From: an uncultured Pelagibacteraceae bacterium
Lineage (GTDB): Bacteria > Pseudomonadota > Alphaproteobacteria > Pelagibacterales > Pelagibacteraceae
Direction: 5' to 3'
NCBI GenBank assembly: GCA_902587755.1
Contig: CACIMN010000002.1
Span: forward strand, 1-64,000
Length of the DNA: 64,000 nt
A program made the position numbers and the translations under genes. Below are positions 57,004 through 64,000 of the stretch, piece by piece. The notes beneath the pieces were generated by a model. It ran no database searches. It had not been told where the DNA came from and was given only the letters and a program-made list of their open reading frames with translations. Position 1 is the first letter of the stretch. The number at the start of each line of letters is the position of its first letter.

Positions 57004-58785
57004 ATGTACGAATTTATTAAAAAAAATATATATCTAATAATATTATTTATTATCACATTATCGATAGGTTTTTTAACCTTTTTAACTTTTATAGATAAAG
57101 GATTTATTGAATTAACTGATCAAAATTTACAAATACTACTAGTTTTAAATATCTTTCTTTTAGTAACACTTTTTATATTTATTTTTATTGAAATTAGAAG
57201 TGCTATTAAAAATGATATTGATAAAGATGGTTTAAAAGCAAATAAAAAATATATTACATATTTTGGATTGTTCACATTAATTCCCTCATTATTAATCTCA
57301 ATATTTTCATTATTTTTATTTTCTTTTGCATTAGAAAAGTATTTTGACAAAAAAGTAACAACAGTTGTTAATAATTCTTATGAATTAGCAAGAAACTACG
57401 TTGAAGAAATTAGAAATAAAATACAGTCAGATATAGTTTTAATAGCTTTCGACACAAATAAAAGTAAAAAATTTTTAAATGACAATCCTAATGAATATAG
57501 AAGGTTTTTAAATACACAAAAATTAATTAGAAAAGTAGACGAGGTACATATTATAGATATTAATAAAAAACTTTTATTTACCACTTTGAATAATGATCAA
57601 TCATATATCCCACCCGTAGATAGAGCTCTAAATTTAGTTTTAGAGGATGATCGTCCTTTAAAAATTATTAATGCACCTGAAAATATTTCAGCAGCAATAA
57701 TGAGACTTCAAAATTTTGAAGATAGATTTTTATATGTTGTAAAATATTTAGATAAAAATATTTCACGATATTTAACTGAGTCTCAGGAAGCTATTAATTT
57801 TTACTATACAGTGGAGGAAAAAAGTACTGGAATTAAAATCTCATTTGCAATTATATACATCATAGTTGTTAGCGTTTTATTGTTTGTCTCAATATCAATT
57901 GCTATAAGATTTTCATCTAGATTCTTTAGATCTATAAATAATTTAATACTTGCATCGAGCTCTATTGGAAAAGGAAACTTTGATGCAAAAGTACCTGAGG
58001 TTAAAACAGATAAAGATTTAGAAACTTTAAATAAAAATTTTAATTTAATGATTGATAGATTGAAAACTCAGCAAGAAAAATTAATTATAAATGAGAGGCA
58101 TGAAGCATGGGAGAGCCTAGCTAGAAAACTTGCACATGAAATAAAAAATCCATTAACTCCAATTCAATTAACTATAGATAGGCTAAAAAATAAATATTCA
58201 ACAAAATTAAATCAAGATAACTCTGAAAATTTTAAAGAAAACTTAAAAATTATAAATTACCAAATAAAACAAATTGAAAAATTAGTAAATGAATTTTCTG
58301 ACTTTGCAAGGATGCCAAAACCTATATTTAGACAAAATAACATTATTGATATAATGGAAGATAATATAAAATTACTCAATGAGTTAGATAAAACAATTGA
58401 AATAAATTTTGTTAAAAAATCTCAACAAATTTTATTGCAGAGTGACAAAGAGCAAATAAGTAGAGTTTTTCTAAATCTGATAAAAAATTCTATAGAAAGT
58501 ATTAACCAAAGGAGTCAAAATGATAGCAATTTCAACAAAAAAATTACTATTGAAGTTAATGAAGATAATAGCCACATCAATGTAATTATAAAAGACAATG
58601 GAGTAGGTTTTAGTAATCTTAAGGAGAGTATTAAAAATATTTTAAATCCATATTTTACAACAAAAAAAAATGGAACCGGGCTTGGATTATCAATTGTCAA
58701 TAAAATTGTAAATGACCATAATGGTAATATAGAATTTATGCCTGTTGAATATGGAGCTAAAATAAAAATTAATTTTGTAAAATAA
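57004..58785 (+). CDS. ntrY: Sensor histidine kinase NtrY, PAS-less
   Basis: NtrY is a membrane sensor kinase that phosphorylates NtrX, linked in alphaproteobacteria to nitrogen metabolism and redox state. Three N-terminal spans (about 10-30, 43-65, 86-110), a periplasmic region (about 112-278), a fourth span (280-301) and a HAMP-like linker lead to the phospho-acceptor His378 in LARKLAHEIKNPLTP and an ATPase domain with NLIKNSIESI and DNGVGF. At 593 residues it is shorter than most NtrY proteins, and the HAMP runs directly into the H-box without a PAS domain. ntrX follows one base later. Confidence 0.93.
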   Translation: MYEFIKKNIYLIILFIITLSIGFLTFLTFIDKGFIELTDQNLQILLVLNIFLLVTLFIFIFIEIRSAIKNDIDKDGLKANKKYITYFGLFTLIPSLLISIFSLFLFSFALEKYFDKKVTTVVNNSYELARNYVEEIRNKIQSDIVLIAFDTNKSKKFLNDNPNEYRRFLNTQKLIRKVDEVHIIDINKKLLFTTLNNDQSYIPPVDRALNLVLEDDRPLKIINAPENISAAIMRLQNFEDRFLYVVKYLDKNISRYLTESQEAINFYYTVEEKSTGIKISFAIIYIIVVSVLLFVSISIAIRFSSRFFRSINNLILASSSIGKGNFDAKVPEVKTDKDLETLNKNFNLMIDRLKTQQEKLIINERHEAWESLARKLAHEIKNPLTPIQLTIDRLKNKYSTKLNQDNSENFKENLKIINYQIKQIEKLVNEFSDFARMPKPIFRQNNIIDIMEDNIKLLNELDKTIEINFVKKSQQILLQSDKEQISRVFLNLIKNSIESINQRSQNDSNFNKKITIEVNEDNSHINVIIKDNGVGFSNLKESIKNILNPYFTTKKNGTGLGLSIVNKIVNDHNGNIEFMPVEYGAKIKINFVK

Positions 58786-58786
58786 T

Positions 58787-60142
58787 ATGAATGAAGAAAT
58801 TTTAATTGTTGATGATAATGCGGATATAAGAAATATTATTAATGAATTAATATTGGATGCTGGTTATAAAACACGGTTAGCTGCAAACTATAATCAAGCA
58901 CTTGGTGAAATTGATAAAAAACTCCCAGATGTTGCAATACTCGATGTTAAGTTAGATAAAGGCGATAATGATGGCATTGAATTATTGTCACATATAAAAT
59001 CTAAAAATAAAGATATTCCTGTTATAATTATATCTGGGCATGCAAATATTGAAATGGCTGTAAAGTCTCTTCAACATGGTGCTTTTGAATTTATTGAGAA
59101 ACCCTTTGATCAAGAAAGATTATTAAATTTTATTAAAAGAGCAGTAGAAAATTTTAATTTAAAAATACAAAATAAAGAATATGAAAGTAAATTATTTTCC
59201 TCTTATGAATTAATTGGTAATAGTAAAAATATAATTAATATTAACGAGCAGATAAAAAAAATATCAATTACAGAAAGTAGAGTCTTAATTAGGGGACCTT
59301 CAGGTTCAGGAAAAGAATTAATAGCTAGAAAAATTCACAAAGCTTCAAGTAGAAATAAAAATCCATTTGTTATATTAAATGGAGCTCTTTTAGATTTTAA
59401 TAAATATGAGTTAGAATTATTTGGTGAAGAAAAAGAAAATGGTACGATTTCTTATGGAGCACTTGAAAAAGCAAATAAGGGAACACTCTTGATTGATCAG
59501 GTTTCTGAAATACCATTAGATATTCAGTCTAAAATATTAAGAGTTTTGACTGACCAAAAGTTTAAAAGAGTAAATGGAAACAATGATGTAACCGTAGATG
59601 TAAGATTAATATGTTCATCCAGTAAGGATCTAAAAAAAGAAATTGAAATTGGAAATTTTAGAGAAGATTTATTTCACAGAATAAATGTATTTGAAATTAA
59701 TATTGAGCCATTAAGCCAAAGAATTGCAGACATACCTCTTTTAATAAAATATTTTTCAAAAAAAATATCTGAAAATTACAAAATTAAAAAATTAGAAATA
59801 GATGAAAACAACACTTATATTTTGAATCATAATTGGCATGGAAATGTTAGAGAATTAAGAAATTTAATTGAGAGAATTGCTATTTTACAACCAGAGAGTA
59901 AAGATAAAGTTTCAAGTATCATTAAAGAGTCCTTGAAAAATACTAGTTATGATGATCAAATGACTGAAAAAAGTCTATCTATACCGTTAAAAGAGGCTAG
60001 AGAAAAATTTGAAAAAGAGTATTTAACTGTCCAACTAAAAAAATTTAATGGAAATATCTCAAAAACAGCAAATTTTGTAGGTATGGAAAGAAGTGCTTTG
60101 CATAGAAAATTAAAGGGTTTGGGAATAAAAGAATTTAATTAA
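58787..60142 (+). CDS. ntrX: Response regulator NtrX with degenerate AAA+ domain
   Basis: NtrX is the partner regulator of NtrY. The receiver domain (about 1-120) has the phospho-acceptor Asp53 in ILDVKL. The AAA+ domain keeps Walker A GPSGSGKE (170-177) but its Walker B reads LLIDQV (Asp237-Gln238, not Asp-Glu), the GAFTGA loop after ELFG is missing, and the sensor I region reads ICSSSKD. The C-terminus has a Fis-type helix-turn-helix (NGNISKTANFVGMERSALHRKLKGLG). It probably binds DNA but is unlikely to drive sigma-54 polymerase. It has 451 residues. Confidence 0.93.
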   Translation: MNEEILIVDDNADIRNIINELILDAGYKTRLAANYNQALGEIDKKLPDVAILDVKLDKGDNDGIELLSHIKSKNKDIPVIIISGHANIEMAVKSLQHGAFEFIEKPFDQERLLNFIKRAVENFNLKIQNKEYESKLFSSYELIGNSKNIININEQIKKISITESRVLIRGPSGSGKELIARKIHKASSRNKNPFVILNGALLDFNKYELELFGEEKENGTISYGALEKANKGTLLIDQVSEIPLDIQSKILRVLTDQKFKRVNGNNDVTVDVRLICSSSKDLKKEIEIGNFREDLFHRINVFEINIEPLSQRIADIPLLIKYFSKKISENYKIKKLEIDENNTYILNHNWHGNVRELRNLIERIAILQPESKDKVSSIIKESLKNTSYDDQMTEKSLSIPLKEAREKFEKEYLTVQLKKFNGNISKTANFVGMERSALHRKLKGLGIKEFN

Positions 60143-61534
60143 ATGAATATTATCATTTGTGGTGCTGGTCGGGTAGGTTTTACTATAGCCAAACAATTAA
60201 GTGACCAAGGTCATTCAATTACTGTAGTTGACCCATCAAGTGAAGATATTCAGAAAATTGATGAAACTTTAGATGTAAAAGCTATCGTTGGAAAAGGTAC
60301 ATATCCTTCGATTCTAGAAAAGGCTAACGCTGCAGAAACAGATATGATTATTGCTGTTACAAGAAATGATGAAATTAATATGCTTATATGTCAAATTGCT
60401 TTTTCCATTTTTAATATACCAAAAAAAATTGCAAGAATTAGATCTCAAGATTATTTGAATCCAAAATTTACAAGGGTGTATAATAAAGAAAATCTGCCAA
60501 TTGATGTGATTATTTCTCCTGAAATTGAAATTGCTAAATCAATTCAAAGAAAACTTGAAGCCCCGGGAGCACTAGATAGCGTTCCATTTGCAGAAAATAA
60601 AATAAGATTGATAGAAATTTTAATTAACGAAAATTGTAAATTAATTAACATTAAACTTAATGATCTAACAAAAAAATATCCAAATTTAGATGCAAATATA
60701 ATTGGAATTATAAGAGATGATAAATTTTTAATCCCAAAGAAAAATGATGATTTGAGAAAAGATGATAAAATTTATGTTCTGATCAATTCTTATCAAATGT
60801 CAGAAACATTGGAAGCTTTTGGACATAACGAAAAAATATCTAAAAATATATTAATAGTTGGTGGAGGAAATATAGGTTTTAATTTAGCTAAAAACATTGA
60901 GGAAACCTTAGACTCAGCAAGAGTTAAAATTATTGAAAAAAATAAGGAAAGAGCGGAGTTTCTTGCTAACGAACTAAACAACACAATAGTTATTAATGGA
61001 GATGCTCTAGACGAAGAGGTTTTGGTTGAGGCAAATCTAGAAGAGGCTGAAACTGTTCTTGCACTTACCAATGATGATGAAGATAATTTAATGGTAAGTG
61101 TCCTTGTAGAAAAATTTGCAAAAGATGAAAAAGAAATTGATGATAAAAGAACTATGGCATTAATTAATAAACCAAATTATTCTTTATTACAAAATTCCTT
61201 AAAAATTGACGATCTAATTGATCCTAGAATGAATACTGTATCAAGTATATTAAAACATGTTCATAAAGGTACGATCGAAACTGCATACACAATTATGAAT
61301 GGTGAATACGAGGTTATTGAGGCTGAAATAATTGAAACTTCTGAGCTAATAAATAAAGAATTAAAAAATTCAAATTTACCTGAAGAAATAAGAATTGGAG
61401 CTGTTTTAAGAGATAATAAAGTCATTATACCTCGTTCTAATTTTGTTTTTAAAAAAGATGATAAAGTTGTTTTTTTAGCTAAGAAAGATTCAATTTCAGT
61501 AGTAGAAAATATATTTAGAATCAGTTCTATTTAA
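60143..61534 (+). CDS. trkA: Trk potassium uptake regulatory protein TrkA
   Basis: TrkA is the cytoplasmic nucleotide-binding regulator of the TrkH potassium channel. Two Rossmann RCK units are visible, starting with MNIIICGAGRVGFTIAKQLSDQGHSITVVD and, after residue 230, ILIVGGGNIGFNLAKNIEE; each is followed by a TrkA-C-like domain. It has 463 residues. It begins right after the ntrX stop and precedes trkH, giving a regulator-transport unit. Confidence 0.97.
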   Translation: MNIIICGAGRVGFTIAKQLSDQGHSITVVDPSSEDIQKIDETLDVKAIVGKGTYPSILEKANAAETDMIIAVTRNDEINMLICQIAFSIFNIPKKIARIRSQDYLNPKFTRVYNKENLPIDVIISPEIEIAKSIQRKLEAPGALDSVPFAENKIRLIEILINENCKLINIKLNDLTKKYPNLDANIIGIIRDDKFLIPKKNDDLRKDDKIYVLINSYQMSETLEAFGHNEKISKNILIVGGGNIGFNLAKNIEETLDSARVKIIEKNKERAEFLANELNNTIVINGDALDEEVLVEANLEEAETVLALTNDDEDNLMVSVLVEKFAKDEKEIDDKRTMALINKPNYSLLQNSLKIDDLIDPRMNTVSSILKHVHKGTIETAYTIMNGEYEVIEAEIIETSELINKELKNSNLPEEIRIGAVLRDNKVIIPRSNFVFKKDDKVVFLAKKDSISVVENIFRISSI

Positions 61535-61538
61535 TTTA

Positions 61539-62945
61539 ATGTCTTTATTAAGAGTAAAATATTTAAGTTTTTTTTTTATATTAATTTCTCTATTTTCATT
61601 TTTAAATATTATTTATTCTTATTATTTTAACTTATATCTTAATCTTAATACTTACTATTTTAGCTTTGTAGTATCTATTTTGATTGGATTAATTTTCTAC
61701 AGGATTAAACCTATAGAAAAAAAACCCTCAATATTTGAAAAAATATTAACTGTTTTATTAGGCTACGTTTTAATGCCTTTAGTTTTATCAATACCTTTTT
61801 ATTTAAGTATTTATAATTTAACTTTTTTAAATGCATACTTTGAGGCTGTATCTGGTTTTACATCCACTGGTTTTACAATTTTTGAAAACATAAAACATAT
61901 TGATCAAGGATTAATATTATGGAGATCTTCTATACAGTGGATAGGAGGATTATATTTTTTATATTCAATAATTTTTTTAATTGATATTTATGATGAAAGT
62001 TTAAAAAAATCTTTAACTAACTTTATATCTTTTAATTCTTCTGAAGTGATCAAGCAATCAATAAAAATTCTATTACTTTATTCAGTTTTAACTTTATCAA
62101 TATTTATTATTTTAAACATTTTAGGCATAAGATCGTTTAATTCATTAAATTTAGCAATGACTCTTATATCATCAGGTGGGTTTCTCCCTGTGAATGATCT
62201 TTCATCAATTTTAGTAAATGATATACAAGTAATTATTTTTTCTCTTTTAATGTTAATTTCTTTTTTTAGTATTTTTTTTACCTATAATTTAATTTTTTTG
62301 AGAAACAAAAATATAAATTTTTTTTATGAGGATATTCATTTATTTTTATACTTTATTGTAGTTGTAAGTATTTTTTTTATTTTTTTTAGTTATGATGCTA
62401 ATTTTACCTACAGCTTTTTATCATTAGTAAGCAGTATTTCAAATATAGGTGTTTCTCTTGAAGTTAATCAAAGTAACTTAAACTTTATATACATTTTGCT
62501 TGTGATTGTTGGTGGATCTTTTTTTTCTACAAGTTCAGGTTTGAGATTTTTAAAAATTTATTCCTTAACAAAATATTCATTTAATCAAATACTTTCTTAT
62601 AGTAGACCAAAGAATGTTTTTATGAATAAACTTGTGTTTTCTAAAATTAATTTTGATAGTAAAGACATAAATAAATATTTTTTAACAACATTGGTATTTA
62701 TAATTTCATTTTTTTGTTTAACTATTTTATTATCGTTATCGAATATTGATTTTGAGCATTCTTTTAAGTTATCTTTATTAACCTTAATGAACACTGTTAA
62801 TTCTTCTGCTTACGGCTTATCAGATTTTGACTTCCAAAATTTGCACTTTATAACTAAATATTTTCTCATATTTTTTATGATAATCGGTAGGGTTGAACTT
62901 TTATCTTTATTATTAATAGTTAAAAAATTCTTTTTTAAAAATTAA
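61539..62945 (+). CDS. trkH: Trk potassium uptake transporter subunit TrkH
   Basis: TrkH is the membrane pore of the Trk potassium uptake system. Among many hydrophobic helices the selectivity-filter-like pore loops can be seen: AVSGFTSTGFTIFENI (first), TLISSGGFLPVND (second), SSISNIGVSLEVNQ (third) and TLMNTVNSSAYGLSD (fourth). The length is 468 residues. It follows trkA by four bases. The gene is extremely T-rich because of its hydrophobic codons. tRNA-Arg follows after 26 bases. Confidence 0.95.
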   Translation: MSLLRVKYLSFFFILISLFSFLNIIYSYYFNLYLNLNTYYFSFVVSILIGLIFYRIKPIEKKPSIFEKILTVLLGYVLMPLVLSIPFYLSIYNLTFLNAYFEAVSGFTSTGFTIFENIKHIDQGLILWRSSIQWIGGLYFLYSIIFLIDIYDESLKKSLTNFISFNSSEVIKQSIKILLLYSVLTLSIFIILNILGIRSFNSLNLAMTLISSGGFLPVNDLSSILVNDIQVIIFSLLMLISFFSIFFTYNLIFLRNKNINFFYEDIHLFLYFIVVVSIFFIFFSYDANFTYSFLSLVSSISNIGVSLEVNQSNLNFIYILLVIVGGSFFSTSSGLRFLKIYSLTKYSFNQILSYSRPKNVFMNKLVFSKINFDSKDINKYFLTTLVFIISFFCLTILLSLSNIDFEHSFKLSLLTLMNTVNSSAYGLSDFDFQNLHFITKYFLIFFMIIGRVELLSLLLIVKKFFFKN

Positions 62946-62971
62946 TATAGTATTATATATATTTAAATTTT

Positions 62972-63048
62972 GCGCCCTTAGCTCAGCTGGATAGAGCATC
63001 GGTTTTCTAAACCGAGGGTCGTAGGTTCGAATCCTTCAGGGCGCGCCA
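62972..63048 (+). tRNA. tRNA-Arg (anticodon TCT)
   Basis: Acceptor GCGCCCT pairs with AGGGCGC, the D-arm contains TAGCTCAGCTGG, the anticodon loop is TTTCTAA with TCT in the middle, the T-arm reads AGGTTCGAATCC, the discriminator is G, and CCA is encoded. TCT reads AGA, the arginine codon favoured in this AT-rich genome. A possible -10, TATATT, lies at 62958-62963 but has no clear -35. Confidence 0.97.
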
Positions 63049-63100
63049 TTTCTTACATATTTGCCAATATATTTTAGCAAATTTTGCTTGACTGGAATTA

Positions 63101-63119
63101 TTCTAAATCATTTTTAGAA
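63101..63119 (+). terminator. Candidate weak terminator or leader hairpin after tRNA-Arg
   Basis: TTCTAAA (63101-63107), loop TCATT, TTTAGAA (63113-63119) is a perfect 7-bp stem followed by a T-rich stretch (ATTAATTTTTC). It could end the tRNA-Arg transcript. The stem is all A/T except one pair, so efficiency is doubtful. Confidence 0.35.
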
Positions 63120-63130
63120 ATTAATTTTTC

Positions 63131-63159
63131 TTGAAGAGTATTTTCTTCCATGCTTAAAT
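63131..63159 (+). promoter_or_regulatory. Candidate promoter of the aapJ-like gene
   Basis: TTGAAG (63131-63136) and TTAAAT (63154-63159), 17 bases apart, with an upstream TG (63151-63152) as in extended -10 promoters. A start near 63166 would coincide with the first of two adjoining inverted repeats. Confidence 0.4.
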
Positions 63160-63166
63160 TAAGAAT

Positions 63167-63186
63167 ATTCAAAAGTAATTTTGAAT
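63167..63186 (+). repeat. Inverted repeat 1 in the aapJ-like leader
   Basis: ATTCAAAA-GTAA-TTTTGAAT is a perfect 8-bp inverted repeat with a 4-base centre. In RNA it forms a stem-loop; in DNA it could be a site for a dimeric regulator. It shares its last base with the next palindrome. Confidence 0.65.
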
Positions 63187-63203
63187 TATTTGTTAACAAA
63201 TAA
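63186..63203 (+). repeat. 18-bp perfect palindrome (inverted repeat 2) in the aapJ-like leader
   Basis: TTATTTGTTAACAAATAA is palindromic over all 18 bases. In RNA it gives a 7-bp stem with a UUAA loop, ending 12 bases before the ribosome-binding site. It is the longest perfect palindrome I noticed in an intergenic region of this window. Confidence 0.7.
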
Positions 63204-63215
63204 AAATAACATAAA

Positions 63216-63222
63216 GGAAGAA
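63216..63222 (+). promoter_or_regulatory. Ribosome-binding site of the aapJ-like gene
   Basis: GGAAGAA precedes the ATG at 63225 and fixes this start. It is a better Shine-Dalgarno than most in the window. It is exactly complementary to TTCTTCC at 63143-63149, within the -35/-10 spacer of the candidate promoter. Confidence 0.6.
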
Positions 63223-63224
63223 TA

Positions 63225-64000
63225 ATGTTTAAATACTTAAAACAATTAACTTCTTTAGTTGCTATGGTTGCTGTGTTGTTTACATTCACAACAGAAACAA
63301 TGGCTGCTAAAAAATCTAAAACACTTAAAAACACCCAAAAGAAGGGTTTTGTAAGATGTGGGGTATCTCAAGGTCTTCCAGGATTTTCTAATGCTGATGC
63401 TGCAGGAAATTGGACTGGTGTTGATGTTGATGTATGTAGAGCTGTAGCTGCTGCAGTATTAGGTGATGCAAACAAAGTTAAGTTTACACCACTAAGTGCA
63501 AAAGAAAGATTTACTGCTCTAACTTCTAATGAGATTGATATCTTATCAAGAAACACAACTTGGACTCTTTCTAGGGATGCTGACATCGGACTTACTTTCG
63601 TTGGTGTAAACTTTTACGACGGTCAAGGTTTTATGGTTAGAAAAAATTCAGGAATATCATCTGTAAATGACTTTAAAAATGGTGTTTCTGCTTGTACTAA
63701 CCTTGGAACAACTACTGAGCTTAATATGAGAGATTTCTTTAATTCAAAAGGAATCAAATATGAGCCTGTTACTTTCGAAAAAGCTGACGAAGTTGTTGCA
63801 GCATACGATGCTGGTAGATGTGATACTTATACAACCGACAAATCTGGTTTAGCTGCTCAAAGAATTAAATTGAGTAGTCCAGACGATCATATGGTTTTAC
63901 CTGAAACTATTTCAAAAGAGCCTTTAGGCCCTGTTGTACGTCAAGGTGATTCTGTTTGGGAAGACATCGTAAGATGGTCTTTAAACACTATGATCGAAGC
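63225..64000 (+). CDS. aapJ: General L-amino acid ABC transporter, periplasmic binding protein (3' end outside window)
   Basis: This is the solute-binding protein of a family-3 amino acid ABC transporter, AapJ/YhdW type. It is absent from the ORF track because it runs off the right edge; 258 codons are seen. A signal peptide (about residues 1-27, LTSLVAMVAVLFTFTTETMA) is followed by GFVRCGVSQGLPGFSNADAAGNWTGVDVDVCRAVAAAVLGD, PLSAKERFTALTSNEIDILSRNTTWTLSRD and FYDGQGFMVRKNSG. G+C is higher than in neighbouring genes, as often seen in strongly expressed genes of AT-rich genomes. Permease genes presumably follow. Confidence 0.93.
   Translation, partial: MFKYLKQLTSLVAMVAVLFTFTTETMAAKKSKTLKNTQKKGFVRCGVSQGLPGFSNADAAGNWTGVDVDVCRAVAAAVLGDANKVKFTPLSAKERFTALTSNEIDILSRNTTWTLSRDADIGLTFVGVNFYDGQGFMVRKNSGISSVNDFKNGVSACTNLGTTTELNMRDFFNSKGIKYEPVTFEKADEVVAAYDAGRCDTYTTDKSGLAAQRIKLSSPDDHMVLPETISKEPLGPVVRQGDSVWEDIVRWSLNTMIE

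Noticed and set aside
63088-63116. TTGACT at 63088 as the aapJ-like promoter
   Set aside because: The sequence 16-18 bases downstream is TTTTTA or similar, with poor -10 quality; TTGAAG-17-TTAAAT at 63131 fits better.
63049-63224. Glycine or SAM riboswitch upstream of the aapJ-like gene
   Set aside because: The leader is AT-rich with simple inverted repeats and I see none of the conserved riboswitch core motifs.
1-64000. CRISPR arrays, insertion sequences, prophage or toxin-antitoxin loci
   Set aside because: No spaced repeat arrays, transposase or phage genes were seen; the RatA-like label for 54478-54933 reflects family naming, and there is no antitoxin partner.

Overview
The window is a very AT-rich, gene-dense stretch of an alphaproteobacterial chromosome. 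Gene order, streamlined spacing, short proteins rich in Lys, Ile and Asn, and the near absence of intergenic DNA all point to the SAR11 clade (Candidatus Pelagibacter or a close relative). I recognise this from gene content and order; no database search was possible. I read about 60 protein genes, two of them cut by the window edges (tig at the left, an aapJ-like binding protein at the right), three tRNA genes and no rRNA, IS element, prophage or CRISPR array. No gene-free stretch exceeds 300 bases.

Layout. (1) 1-5113: protein quality control, tig-clpP-clpX-lon, followed by a 39-codon membrane micro-ORF. (2) 5201-5415: tRNA-Val and tRNA-Asp behind a good sigma-70-type promoter. (3) 5573-19429: the complete 14-gene respiratory complex I operon nuoA-N. 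(4) 19429-29260: birA, coaX, RNase J, a DUF1467-like gene, proS, a LolC/E-type permease, lolD and dnaE. (5) 29269-41042: the translation and envelope operon rpsB, tsf, frr, uppS, cdsA, dxr, bamA, skp, fabZ, lpxD, lpxA, lpxI, lpxB, taking undecaprenyl-PP, phospholipid, isoprenoid, outer-membrane protein and lipid A synthesis in one run. (6) 41013-48425, minus strand: a PpiD-like chaperone, trpE-trpG-trpD-trpC, lexA (with a textbook alphaproteobacterial LexA box) and gltX. (7) 48482-54933: tpiA, secG, pyrG, kdsA, eno, ftsB-like, lipA and a COQ10/RatA-like gene. (8) 54926-56978, minus strand: pncC, pgpA, ispDF. (9) 57004-62945: ntrY-ntrX-trkA-trkH, then tRNA-Arg and the start of an amino-acid ABC-transporter binding protein.

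The window reads as an ordinary alphaproteobacterial core order with pieces removed. Genes I would expect at particular junctions are absent: hupB after lon, pyrH between tsf and frr, rseP between dxr and bamA, moaC/moeA/comEC around lexA, pdhABC/lpd between ftsB and lipA, dusB-ntrBC before ntrY, and hfq/hflX after trkH. Neighbouring genes very often share bases at stop and start codons (TAATG or ATGA), so translational coupling is probably widespread.

The most interesting non-coding signals sit in the few gaps that remain: two adjoining perfect inverted repeats filling the leader of the aapJ-like gene; a predicted pseudoknot in the rpsB leader behind three 10-bp-phased repeats; a hairpin that pairs with the lon start codon; and an 8-bp stem-loop one base before the lpxD start codon. 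The NtrX regulator has a Walker B Asp-Gln in place of Asp-Glu and no GAFTGA loop, so it is unlikely to work as a classical sigma-54 activator. No wholly new multi-gene system is visible.
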